Assembly (NCBI GenBank): GCA_036399695.1
Contig: DASWMP010000002.1
Span: 1 to 8,422 of the forward strand
DNA: 8,422 nt
Origin: DASVEE01 sp036399695
GTDB taxonomy: Bacteria; Acidobacteriota; Thermoanaerobaculia; Gp7-AA8
Direction: 5' to 3'
In this document: one piece after another, positions 1 to 5,463 of the stretch
How the letters are laid out: every line of letters begins with the position of its first letter
Position numbering within the stretch: the first letter of the stretch is position 1
Translations under genes and position numbers: made by a program
Notes under the pieces: model-generated
What the model was told of the DNA's origin: nothing
The model's database searches: none
What the model saw: the letters and a program-made list of their open reading frames with translations, nothing else

Positions 1-67
1 GGTGGCGAACGCCACCGCTCTGGTACACGTGTAAAAGAGCGGTGGCGTTCGCCACCGCACTCCGAGA
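1..67. repeat. Double-hairpin palindromic repeat, copy 1 (left end cut by window)
   Basis: This is the right part of an inverted repeat seen nearly complete at 5372-5449. The remaining left arm is 1-21, the centre is 22-35 and the full right arm is 36-67, ending in CTCCGAGA. Each arm contains its own hairpin (GGTGGCG, AA, CGCCACC on the left), so the element can fold as one long cruciform or as two adjacent hairpins. The centre contains the perfect 10-bp palindrome TACACGTGTA (24-33). Only two bases differ from the other copy over the shared stretch. The arrangement resembles REP/BIME-type elements mobilised by Y1 (RAYT) transposases, but no transposase is in the window, so the family assignment is inference. 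Confidence 0.85.
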
Positions 68-69
68 TT

Positions 70-107
70 ACGGCGAACGCCGTCGCTTTGATTCGTATCC
101 CGAGATT
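70..107. repeat. Diverged hairpin related to the double-hairpin repeat
   Basis: A 6-bp stem (ACGGCG at 70-75, CGCCGT at 78-83) closes on AA, with the same core GGCGAACGCC as the arms of the neighbouring repeat. The outer stem pairs are swapped (GT/AC in the main repeat, AC/GT here), so pairing is kept while sequence changes. The unit ends in CCGAGATT (100-107), the same terminal octamer that ends copy 1 at 62-69. It abuts the stop codon of the pilZ-domain gene at 107-109, so it would lie at the 3' end of that leftward transcript. It could be a degenerate family member or an mRNA 3' hairpin; no T-tract follows it in the leftward direction. Confidence 0.5.
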
Positions 108-490
108 TACTGCGCGGCCACGCGCCGCAGTTCCTCGAGCCGTGCGATCTGGATCTCCAGGAACTCGCGCAATGGTTGCTCCTGCTCCGGCGCTAATTGC
201 GAGAAGAGGATCGCGGTGCGGAAGACGTACTCCGGTTCCTGGTCGGCGTCGCCGCGGCGGACCTGCACCACGGAGCGCAGCACCTGACAGGGGATGTAGA
301 TGCCGCCGTAGCTGGGGAAGATCAGCGTGGCGGCGGAGCCGGGCTTCACGGGCGAACGGTGCACGACGGCGGCGCCCGTGACGCTCAGATCGATCAACTC
401 CGCGTTGATGTCGGAGAGCTGTACCGGAATCGAGGCGGTCGGGTAGCGCTCGGAGCGTCTTCGTTCTTTACCTGCCATGAAGTCGGCCAC
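107..490 (-). CDS. PilZ domain protein, likely cyclic-di-GMP receptor
   Basis: The 127-residue product is a stand-alone PilZ domain. It shows both signature elements of cyclic-di-GMP binding: an RxxxR motif within ERRRSERY (R11 and R15) and a DxSxxG motif DLSVTG at 34-39, followed by the beta-barrel and a C-terminal helix rich in Glu, Leu and Arg. There is no signal peptide or membrane segment, so it should be cytoplasmic. In this family, ligand binding changes the partner surface, but the partner cannot be read from sequence. I chose the GTG start at 490 because a TATACT hexamer (501 to 496) lies 5 nt upstream; an ATG at 478, giving MAGKERRRS, is the alternative and keeps both motifs. It lies 18 nt downstream of the transpeptidase gene, so it may also be co-transcribed. 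The PilZ call is firm; its target (motility, exopolysaccharide, cell wall) is open. Confidence 0.9.
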   Translation of the reverse strand: MADFMAGKERRRSERYPTASIPVQLSDINAELIDLSVTGAAVVHRSPVKPGSAATLIFPSYGGIYIPCQVLRSVVQVRRGDADQEPEYVFRTAILFSQLAPEQEQPLREFLEIQIARLEELRRVAAQ

Positions 491-495
491 GGCGA

Positions 496-501
496 AGTAT
501 A
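496..501 (-). promoter_or_regulatory. Putative -10 element (TATACT) for the PilZ gene
   Basis: Reading leftward, TATACT at 501-496 is followed by five bases and then GTG at 490. It lies inside the 18-nt gap after the transpeptidase stop codon. The spacing would place transcription start at or next to the start codon, giving a leaderless mRNA. No convincing -35 is seen, and this spacer is the shortest of the six in the window, so it is one of the weaker examples. Confidence 0.45.
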
Positions 502-508
502 GCCGTCT

Positions 509-2167
509 CTACTTGCGCAGCGCCGCGATGAAGTCGTGAGCGATCTTCGCCGCCGCGAACTCCGACGGCCCGGCCCCTTCGGCGATCAACGCAAACGCGA
601 TCGTCGGCGACTCCACGGGTGCGACGCCCATGGCCAGCGAGTCGTACGGCTCCTTGCCCGCGGTGCCGGTCTTCATGGCCAGCGAAGCGCCCGGGACTTC
701 GGCCCGGCGTCCGGTCCCCTCGGGACTTGCCACGACGGCACGCATCGCCTGGAGCATGCGGTTGACGTTCGCGATCTGCGCGAGGCGCGTCGAGTTGAGG
801 CGCGGCGGACGATCGATGGCGTCGCCGAGGACCGAGCGGCGGGCGCGGTAGAGGCGGGGGGTGGTCATGACGCCGCGGTTGGCCAGCATCGACGCCACCA
901 TGGCCAGGTGAAACGTCGTCACGGTCTCGTGCTCGATGCCGATCGAGAAGAGAGCCGTCTCGAAGTTGTTGCGCACCGGGCGCGTGGCGCGGCCGAGCGG
1001 CACCTGGAACAGGCCGAGGTTGGCCTGGCTGCCGAGACCGGCGCGGTCGCTGAAATAGCGGAGACGATTGAGGCCGGTGCGCAGGCCGATGTCGGCGAAG
1101 GCGATGTTGCACGAGCGCGCCAGCGCGGTATCGAGATCCGCCATCTTCCCGTGGCCCTGCTCCAGCCAGTCGCGGAAATGACGGCCGTCGATCTCCAGGA
1201 TGCCGGTGCAGTCGTACGGGAAGAGCGCGTCGACGGCCACGCCGCTCTCGAGCGCATCGAGCGCGGTCAGCACCTTGATGACGGAGCCGGGCTCGTACTG
1301 CTTCTCGAGCGCGAGGTTGGCGAGCTGCCCGCTGCCGGCCGTCGAGGCGATGGCCAGCACTTCGTTGGTGCGGGGATCGATGGCCACGAGCGAGCCGCGG
1401 AAGCCGGCCAGCGCCTGCATGGCCGCGCGCTGCACGTCCGAGTCGAGCGTCGTCTCGATGGTGTCGCTGCGGCCGAAATGCGACGCCGCCGCTTCGAACG
1501 TCAGCGCACCTGCTTCCTTCTCGATGAGGGCGCGGAAGTTCTCGTCGACGGCCACGACGTCGTCGGTTTTCACGTCACATTCGGCGATGGTCTTGCCGCG
1601 GCGATCGACGGCGAACGGATAGCGCCCGGTGCGGCGCTGATCGAGCGCACGGCGGAGCGCCTGCCATTGCGAGCCGTCCAGGCTGGCCCGGTTGAGCGCG
1701 CGGAACGTCTGTTCCGCGGCTTCGGTCCGGCGCGTCGCGAGCTGCGCCGCCGCGCGGTAGAGCAGCGTGTCGGACGTGGTGTCGGACTCGCGCAGCGCGT
1801 TGTCGTAGTCGAGGAAATCGCTGTACGCCCCCCGCGCGAACAGCCGGTTCGCCACCTCCGAGGTCGGCAGGACGGAGATCCAGACGTCACCGCCGCGCAA
1901 CGCGTCGAGATGCGGCTGCGCCGCCTTCCGCTGCCCCGTCGAGAGGTGCGCCGCCGCGAGCACCTGATGGTATTGCCGCGGCCAGATCCGCAATACGGAC
2001 CAGCGCGACGCCATGTCGATCGCTTCGGCTGTCCGCCCCCCGCGCCACGCGTCGCGCGCAAAGCGCAACGGCAGCCACGTCAACGCCGCAAACGCCGCGA
2101 GCAGCACGACGAGCGCGATGATCAGCGGCGCGAAGATTCGCCGCGCGGATGAGGAGGGATTCGCCAT
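509..2167 (-). CDS. Penicillin-binding protein, transpeptidase domain with short N-terminal region
   Basis: This is a 552-residue membrane-anchored peptidoglycan D,D-transpeptidase. Residues 11-34 form an N-terminal hydrophobic helix after a short positive stretch, so the enzyme domain should face the periplasm. Residues about 40-180 are helical and Ala/Arg/Leu rich with TPR-like texture. The transpeptidase domain runs from about 236 (TTLDSDVQRAAMQAL) to the end and has all three active-site motifs: SxxK as SVIK (S295 nucleophile, K298), SxN as SCN (352-354) and KTGT (499-502). No glycosyltransferase domain is present, which argues against class A. The usual class B dimerisation region is not recognisable; a stretch near 180-195 (RYPFAVDRRGKTIA) resembles only the class B entry segment. 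The ATG lies inside the 3' end of the SAM hydroxide adenosyltransferase gene (46-nt overlap), with no Shine-Dalgarno or own -10, suggesting translational coupling. Whether it acts in elongation, division or a special process cannot be told. Confidence 0.9.
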   Translation of the reverse strand: MANPSSSARRIFAPLIIALVVLLAAFAALTWLPLRFARDAWRGGRTAEAIDMASRWSVLRIWPRQYHQVLAAAHLSTGQRKAAQPHLDALRGGDVWISVLPTSEVANRLFARGAYSDFLDYDNALRESDTTSDTLLYRAAAQLATRRTEAAEQTFRALNRASLDGSQWQALRRALDQRRTGRYPFAVDRRGKTIAECDVKTDDVVAVDENFRALIEKEAGALTFEAAASHFGRSDTIETTLDSDVQRAAMQALAGFRGSLVAIDPRTNEVLAIASTAGSGQLANLALEKQYEPGSVIKVLTALDALESGVAVDALFPYDCTGILEIDGRHFRDWLEQGHGKMADLDTALARSCNIAFADIGLRTGLNRLRYFSDRAGLGSQANLGLFQVPLGRATRPVRNNFETALFSIGIEHETVTTFHLAMVASMLANRGVMTTPRLYRARRSVLGDAIDRPPRLNSTRLAQIANVNRMLQAMRAVVASPEGTGRRAEVPGASLAMKTGTAGKEPYDSLAMGVAPVESPTIAFALIAEGAGPSEFAAAKIAHDFIAALRK

Positions 2168-3015
2168 ACGACCAGCCGGTCACCACGGCTGAGCTGCAAG
2201 TCCTTTGCCGCGTTTGCGTTAGAAACCGAAATCTCCACCGTCCCGCCGGACCCGGCGATGAGGAAGGGCCCCGGGGCGGCCTCCGCGTAGCTGGTCTCGA
2301 TGCGGTCGATCGTCAAGGCCCCGGCCGTGAGCGCGTAGGGAGCGGAGGGAGGCTCGACGTCAGTGATGACGTTGCCGAACCGGTCGATGTGGACCACGGT
2401 CCCGCGTGTGATGTCACCTTCGATGACTGGCGCTTCGTAGCTCAGTGTTTTCAGCTCGGTCACGGGCGGACCGAGCTCTTCGAGCGGCAGGCCGTTCGCC
2501 AGAGCGGCAGCCACGGGGGCAAAACGGTCACGGCCGTGGAACGTGGTGCTGGTACCCGGAAGGAAGAGAGCGGTGTTTTCCACGGAGAAAAGACGATCGG
2601 ACCTATGGGACAGATGGGACCTATGGGACTCATCGGAGACGGGGGACTCGTGGGCCACAGGGGACACATCAGACTTTGAAGCCGCGGGAGCTTCTCCGAT
2701 CCGTCCCATCGCCCCCACCACGAACGTGAGTAACCCGTTGTCCGGCGCAAGAAACACCTGCTCCCCCACCTCCGCGGCCAGAATCCGCCGCCCGCTGCCC
2801 ACCCCCGGGTCCACCACGCAGACAAAGATCGTCCCCACCGGCCACCACGGCGCCGCGGTCCGCAGGAACCAGGCCGCCTCCCAGACGTCGAACGGCGCGA
2901 TCTCGTGCGTCAGGTCCTCCACCGCCACGGCCGTCCTGGCAGCCAGCACGCCCTTCATCGACGCCACGTACGGGTCGCGCGTCCCAAAGTCGGTGAGCAG
3001 GGCGATGCGGCGCAC
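2122..3015 (-). CDS. SAM hydroxide adenosyltransferase (DUF62 family), with low-complexity insert
   Basis: This 297-residue protein belongs to the S-adenosyl-L-methionine hydroxide adenosyltransferase family, which splits SAM into adenosine and methionine and is related to fluorinase and chlorinase. Visible family motifs are LLTDFG (6-11), VVDPGVG (67-73), PDNGLLT (about 91-97), TFHGRDRFAPVAA (158-170) and the C-terminal IDRFGNVITD (about 210-219). The Asp/Arg/His triad of the hydrolase type is present as D69, R76 and H160; the Asp-Arg spacing of 7 matches what I recall for the archaeal enzyme. Between PDNGLLT and TFHGRD is a Ser-rich insert (about 113-140) encoded by a 9-nt tandem repeat, unusual for the family. 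The GTG start at 3015 begins just before RRIALLTDFG, as expected for this family, and lies 6 nt from a -10-like TATAGT. The frame is open far upstream to 3981, but that part is antisense to the next gene. It is the first gene of the leftward cluster. The cellular purpose of this activity is poorly known. Confidence 0.9.
   Translation of the reverse strand: MRRIALLTDFGTRDPYVASMKGVLAARTAVAVEDLTHEIAPFDVWEAAWFLRTAAPWWPVGTIFVCVVDPGVGSGRRILAAEVGEQVFLAPDNGLLTFVVGAMGRIGEAPAASKSDVSPVAHESPVSDESHRSHLSHRSDRLFSVENTALFLPGTSTTFHGRDRFAPVAAALANGLPLEELGPPVTELKTLSYEAPVIEGDITRGTVVHIDRFGNVITDVEPPSAPYALTAGALTIDRIETSYAEAAPGPFLIAGSGGTVEISVSNANAAKDLQLSRGDRLVVWRIPPHPRGESSRR
2599..2670. repeat. 9-nt tandem repeat, eight units, inside a coding region
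   Basis: Eight consecutive 9-base units start at 2599 and most begin GGA (plus-strand consensus about GGACNNATG). The first three are GGACCTATG, GGACAGATG and GGACCTATG, and the later ones are more diverged. Since 9 is a multiple of 3, the array stays in frame and encodes Ser-X-X triplets on the minus strand (SHR, SHL, SHR, SDE and relatives; residues about 116-139 of the SAM hydroxide adenosyltransferase). The similar array GGGACCTATGG is recognisable as a minisatellite. It probably forms a flexible surface loop between two core segments. Confidence 0.85.
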
Positions 3016-3021
3016 GCGCCG

Positions 3022-3029
3022 ACTATACT
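3022..3029. promoter_or_regulatory. Shared divergent -10 element (ACTATACT)
   Basis: Rightward, TATACT (3024-3029) is followed by 7 nt and the GTG at 3037. Leftward, TATAGT (3027 to 3022) is followed by 6 nt and the GTG at 3015. The two hexamers share the central TATA at 3024-3027. Both spacings suit initiation at or next to the start codon, so both transcripts would be leaderless. The whole region between the two start codons is 21 nt. No clear -35 is visible, and any -35 would lie inside the opposite gene. Bidirectional -10 elements are a known bacterial phenomenon; use of this site is inferred. Confidence 0.65.
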
Positions 3030-3036
3030 GCCGCGC

Positions 3037-3678
3037 GTGTTCGCGACGGTCCCGCCCCCGCCTCAGCGCCTGCTCGTGTTCGCCCGCCTCCCCGAGCCCG
3101 GCAAGGTGAAGACCCGCCTCGCGGCGGACGTCGGCGACGAACGCGCCCTGGCGATCTACCGCTCGATGATCGCCGACATCCTCCGCTCCGTCGGCGAATC
3201 GACGGAACAGACGGAGATCGAGGTGGTCTGGGCTCCGACGCCGACCGCCGGCGCCGCCCAGCTCGCAATCTTCGACGGCTACGCGTTGTCGATGCAGACC
3301 GGCGAATCTCTCGGAGATCGCCTGGCCATGGCCTTCTCGGAGCGCTTCTTTTTCCACCGCACGAAGAAGATCATCGCCATCGGCGTCGACGACCCGCTCC
3401 TCCCGCGCGAGTTGATCGATCACGCCTTCGCTCTCCTCGACTCCTGCGACTGGGTTCTCGGCCCCGCCACCGACGGCGGCTATTACCTGATCGGCTGCCG
3501 CGCCGCGTCCTACGACACGGAAGTCTTCATGGACGTGGAATGGGGCTCGGCCGCGGTCCTCGAAACAACGCTCGCAAAGATCGCCACCACGAAAAGCACC
3601 GTAGCCCTCCTCCCTCCCCGCCTCGACATCGACACCCTCGAGGACCTGCAACGGTATGGCTACGCGGCGGAGAGATGA
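3037..3678 (+). CDS. DUF2064 / TIGR04282-type glycosyltransferase-like protein
   Basis: This 213-residue protein has the nucleotide-diphospho-sugar transferase-like fold of the DUF2064 family, related to CofC nucleotidyltransferases. Evidence in order: the nucleotide-binding segment FARLPEPGKVKTRL (15-28), the QTGESLGDRLAMAF segment (87-100), GVDDPLL (116-122) in place of the more usual G-D-C-P type sequence, GPATDGGYYLIG (142-153), a Trp at 169 and the C-terminal DIDTLEDL (197-204). Length is normal for the family. No signal peptide or membrane segment is seen, so it should be cytoplasmic. Members named in databases as arsenosugar biosynthesis glycosyltransferases usually sit near radical SAM and methyltransferase partners; none is present here, so I do not assign that role. 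The frame is open upstream to 2905, but the GTG at 3037 is chosen because the family motif starts 14 residues later and a -10-like TATACT precedes it by 7 nt. The substrate is unknown. Confidence 0.85.
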   Translation: MFATVPPPPQRLLVFARLPEPGKVKTRLAADVGDERALAIYRSMIADILRSVGESTEQTEIEVVWAPTPTAGAAQLAIFDGYALSMQTGESLGDRLAMAFSERFFFHRTKKIIAIGVDDPLLPRELIDHAFALLDSCDWVLGPATDGGYYLIGCRAASYDTEVFMDVEWGSAAVLETTLAKIATTKSTVALLPPRLDIDTLEDLQRYGYAAER

Positions 3679-3833
3679 CGAGGGGCCTCCGGCGGGCGGC
3701 CTCGGGCCGCAGCGCTTGTTGCCATAGGCTCGGCGCACGGCGTCGCGAGCATCACGTTCGCAATTAGGGTCGACTGAGGCTCGGCCAACAAGCGCTGCGG
3801 CCCGTGGCCGCCCGCCGGAGGCCCCACGTCGTC
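3677..3833. repeat. Long inverted repeat (about 47-nt arms) between two genes
   Basis: The left arm is 3677-3723 and the right arm 3784-3833. Read in reverse complement, the right arm matches the left almost completely, apart from a 3-nt insertion near its outer end, a one-base substitution and a one-base insertion. The 60-nt centre is not repeated elsewhere in the window. Each arm carries an internal hairpin (CGGCC, TCG, GGCCG on the left; CGGCC, CGT, GGCCG on the right). The left arm overlaps the stop codon of the preceding gene. The shape fits a small non-autonomous palindromic element; it could also stop transcription of the preceding gene, although no T-tract follows. No target duplication is obvious. 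Confidence 0.8.
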
Positions 3834-3852
3834 TCCCTGTCGCCAATAGCGA

Positions 3853-3858
3853 TACAGT
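3853..3858 (+). promoter_or_regulatory. Putative -10 element (TACAGT) for nnr
   Basis: TACAGT lies 7 nt upstream of the ATG at 3866, matching TATAAT at four of six positions including the key first TA and last T. It falls in the short unique gap after the inverted repeat. The spacing suggests a leaderless transcript. No -35 or Shine-Dalgarno is apparent. Confidence 0.5.
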
Positions 3859-3865
3859 TGGCTGC

Positions 3866-5371
3866 ATGAAGATTGTCGATAGCGGGCAGATGCGGAGTAT
3901 TGACCGGCGGGCTACCGAGCGATTTGGCGTGCCTTCCATCGTACTGATGGAAAACGCGGCCATTGCTGTCGTCGACGCCATCTTCGCGCACTACCCGGAC
4001 GCCGACCGGGTGGCCATACTTTGTGGCGTTGGAGCGAATGGCGGGGATGGATTTGCCGTCGCGCGGCACCTCGAGAACCGGAGCGTCGTCCCGGTCATCA
4101 TCGTCGTCGGGGAGCGGGAGGCCATTCGGGGTGATGCGCGGACCAACCTCACCATCTGCGAGCGGCTCGGCATCCCGATCTACGACCTGCGGGCGAGCGA
4201 CGACGTTGAGACCGTGCTGGCCCATGCTGCCGATGCCGACCTGCTGGTCGACGCCATCTTCGGCACTGGATTGAACCGGCCGCCGGACGGCATGCACGCG
4301 GACGTCATCCGGGCCCTTGCCGAATTGCGGATACCTGTCGTAGCCATCGACCTGCCGAGCGGCGCCAATGCATCGTCCGCCGAGCCATTCGAGCCCTGCG
4401 TGCAGGCCGAAGTGACCGTCACGTTTGCGGCGCCGAAGGTCTGTCATGTCTTCGAGCCGGCCGCGCTGTACTGCGGGGAAGTCATCGTCGCCGACATCTC
4501 GATCCCCGAGATTGCCATCGACGACGAGGCCGTGACCCTGGCCATGATCACGCCGAAAGACGTACAGCCGCTCGTCGAGCCGCGCCGGGCGAACACGCAC
4601 AAGGGGACGTACGGCCACGTCGGCATCATCGCCGGCTCGCCGGGGCGCAGCGGCGCGGCCGTGCTGGCGGCGCGGAGTGCCGTGCGGGCCGGGGCGGGGC
4701 TCGTGAGCGTCATGACCGACCCGGAGACGGCGCAGCTCGTCCACGCCGGGTCCATCGAGTCGATGACCTACTCCGACACCGGCCTGCGGGCGTTTCTCAC
4801 CCGCAAGAACGCCATCCTCATCGGACCGGGACTGGCGGACGACGAAGCGTCGTACGACCACATCCGGGCCGTCGTCTCCGCCATCGAGCTCCCGCTCGTC
4901 ATCGACGCCTCCGCGCTGAACGCCTATGCCGGCCGTGCCGGGGAGCTGAACCCCCGCGGGTTGCCGCGCGTCATCACGCCGCATCCGGGCGAACTGGCGC
5001 GGCTGCTCGGCACCGATACCGACTCCATCGGCACTGACCGCTTAGCCGCCGCGCGCGAAGCCGCCAGGGCGACGAACTGCGTCGTCGTGCTCAAGGGACA
5101 CCAGACGCTCGTCGCCGAGCCGGACGGGCACGTCTTCGTGAATCCCACCGGCAATCCCGGCATGGCCACCGGCGGGATGGGGGACGTCCTCGGCGGGCTG
5201 CTGGCCGCGTTGCTCGCCCGGGACGCCGACCCGCTGGACGCCGCCTGCGCCGCCGTTTACCTGCACGGTGTGGCCGGAGACCTGGTGGCACTGGAGCTGG
5301 GAGACACCGGCCTGGCCGCGCTGGATGTGGTGGAGAAACTCCCCCACGCCATCCAGCAGACCCGCGGCTAG
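3866..5371 (+). CDS. nnr: Bifunctional NAD(P)HX epimerase / ADP- or ATP-dependent NAD(P)HX dehydratase
   Basis: This 501-residue protein is a full-length fusion of YjeF N-terminal epimerase and C-terminal dehydratase, the repair pair that converts hydrated NADH and NADPH back to the active cofactors in the cytoplasm. The epimerase domain (about 1-220) shows CGVGANGGDGFAVARHL (53-69), VDAIFGTGL (128-136) and IDLPSG (161-166). The glycine-rich motif has Ala57 where many members have a first Asn (GxGNNGGDG). The dehydratase domain (about 225-495) shows HKGTYGHVGIIAGS (245-258), VIDASALN (345-352), TPHPGELARLLG (371-382), VLKGH (408-412) and NPGMATGGMGDVLGG (430-444) with the probable catalytic Asp440. 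The start ATG has a TACAGT hexamer 7 nt upstream. It sits just before tsaE, a neighbour pair also found as yjeF-yjeE in Escherichia coli, separated here only by a palindromic repeat. Both domains look functional. Nucleotide preference (ADP is usual in bacteria) is not readable. Confidence 0.96.
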   Translation: MKIVDSGQMRSIDRRATERFGVPSIVLMENAAIAVVDAIFAHYPDADRVAILCGVGANGGDGFAVARHLENRSVVPVIIVVGEREAIRGDARTNLTICERLGIPIYDLRASDDVETVLAHAADADLLVDAIFGTGLNRPPDGMHADVIRALAELRIPVVAIDLPSGANASSAEPFEPCVQAEVTVTFAAPKVCHVFEPAALYCGEVIVADISIPEIAIDDEAVTLAMITPKDVQPLVEPRRANTHKGTYGHVGIIAGSPGRSGAAVLAARSAVRAGAGLVSVMTDPETAQLVHAGSIESMTYSDTGLRAFLTRKNAILIGPGLADDEASYDHIRAVVSAIELPLVIDASALNAYAGRAGELNPRGLPRVITPHPGELARLLGTDTDSIGTDRLAAAREAARATNCVVVLKGHQTLVAEPDGHVFVNPTGNPGMATGGMGDVLGGLLAALLARDADPLDAACAAVYLHGVAGDLVALELGDTGLAALDVVEKLPHAIQQTRG

Positions 5372-5449
5372 TCTCGGAGTGCGGTGGCGAACGCCACCGC
5401 TCTGGTATACGTGTAAAAGAGCGGTGGCGTTCGCCCCCGCACTCCGAGA
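5372..5449. repeat. Double-hairpin palindromic repeat, copy 2 (complete)
   Basis: The left arm 5372-5403 and right arm 5418-5449 are 32 nt each and pair with one mismatch, around a 14-nt centre (5404-5417). Both arms start or end in TCTCGGAGTGCGG or its complement and hold an internal hairpin. It begins one base after the nnr stop codon and ends two bases before the tsaE -10-like element. Relative to copy 1 it carries one centre change (TATACGTGTA for TACACGTGTA) and one right-arm change (CCCCC for CCACC) that creates the mismatch, so copy 1 looks closer to the ancestor. It could act as a nnr terminator or transcript-end hairpin, but no T-tract follows. Confidence 0.9.
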
Positions 5450-5450
5450 T

Positions 5451-5456
5451 TAGAAT
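5451..5456 (+). promoter_or_regulatory. Putative -10 element (TAGAAT) for tsaE, abutting the repeat
   Basis: TAGAAT matches TATAAT at five of six positions and lies 7 nt before the GTG at 5464. The upstream bases GATTA come from the conserved flank of the palindromic repeat (copy 1 also ends CCGAGATTA). The ATG at 5455 is inside this hexamer, so if the promoter is real that ATG would not be transcribed. No -35 is seen. Confidence 0.55.
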
Positions 5457-5463
5457 GCCCTCC

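Noticed and set aside
1..107. CRISPR array
   Set aside because: The repeated units are palindromic elements at gene ends without regular spacers, and no cas gene is present.
536..2152. Long rightward open frame (538 codons) opposite the transpeptidase gene
   Set aside because: The reverse strand carries SxxK, SxN and KTGT in order. The rightward product is Arg-rich with no motif.
2599..2670. Frameshift or assembly error in the SAM hydroxide adenosyltransferase
   Set aside because: The 9-nt period keeps the frame, and conserved motifs continue correctly on both sides of the insert.
2122..3015. Halogenase (fluorinase or chlorinase) role for the DUF62 protein
   Set aside because: The Asp/Arg/His triad of the hydroxide-using enzymes is present, and nothing nearby suggests halometabolite synthesis.
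3013..3981. Upstream extension of the SAM hydroxide adenosyltransferase frame
   Set aside because: The frame is open to 3981, but residues before RRIALLTDFG are antisense to the DUF2064 gene and the inverted repeat, and the family starts at this motif.
3764..4984. Leftward open frame (406 codons) opposite nnr
   Set aside because: Low-information Asp/Arg/Gly-rich translation antisense to a full-length nnr with conserved motifs.
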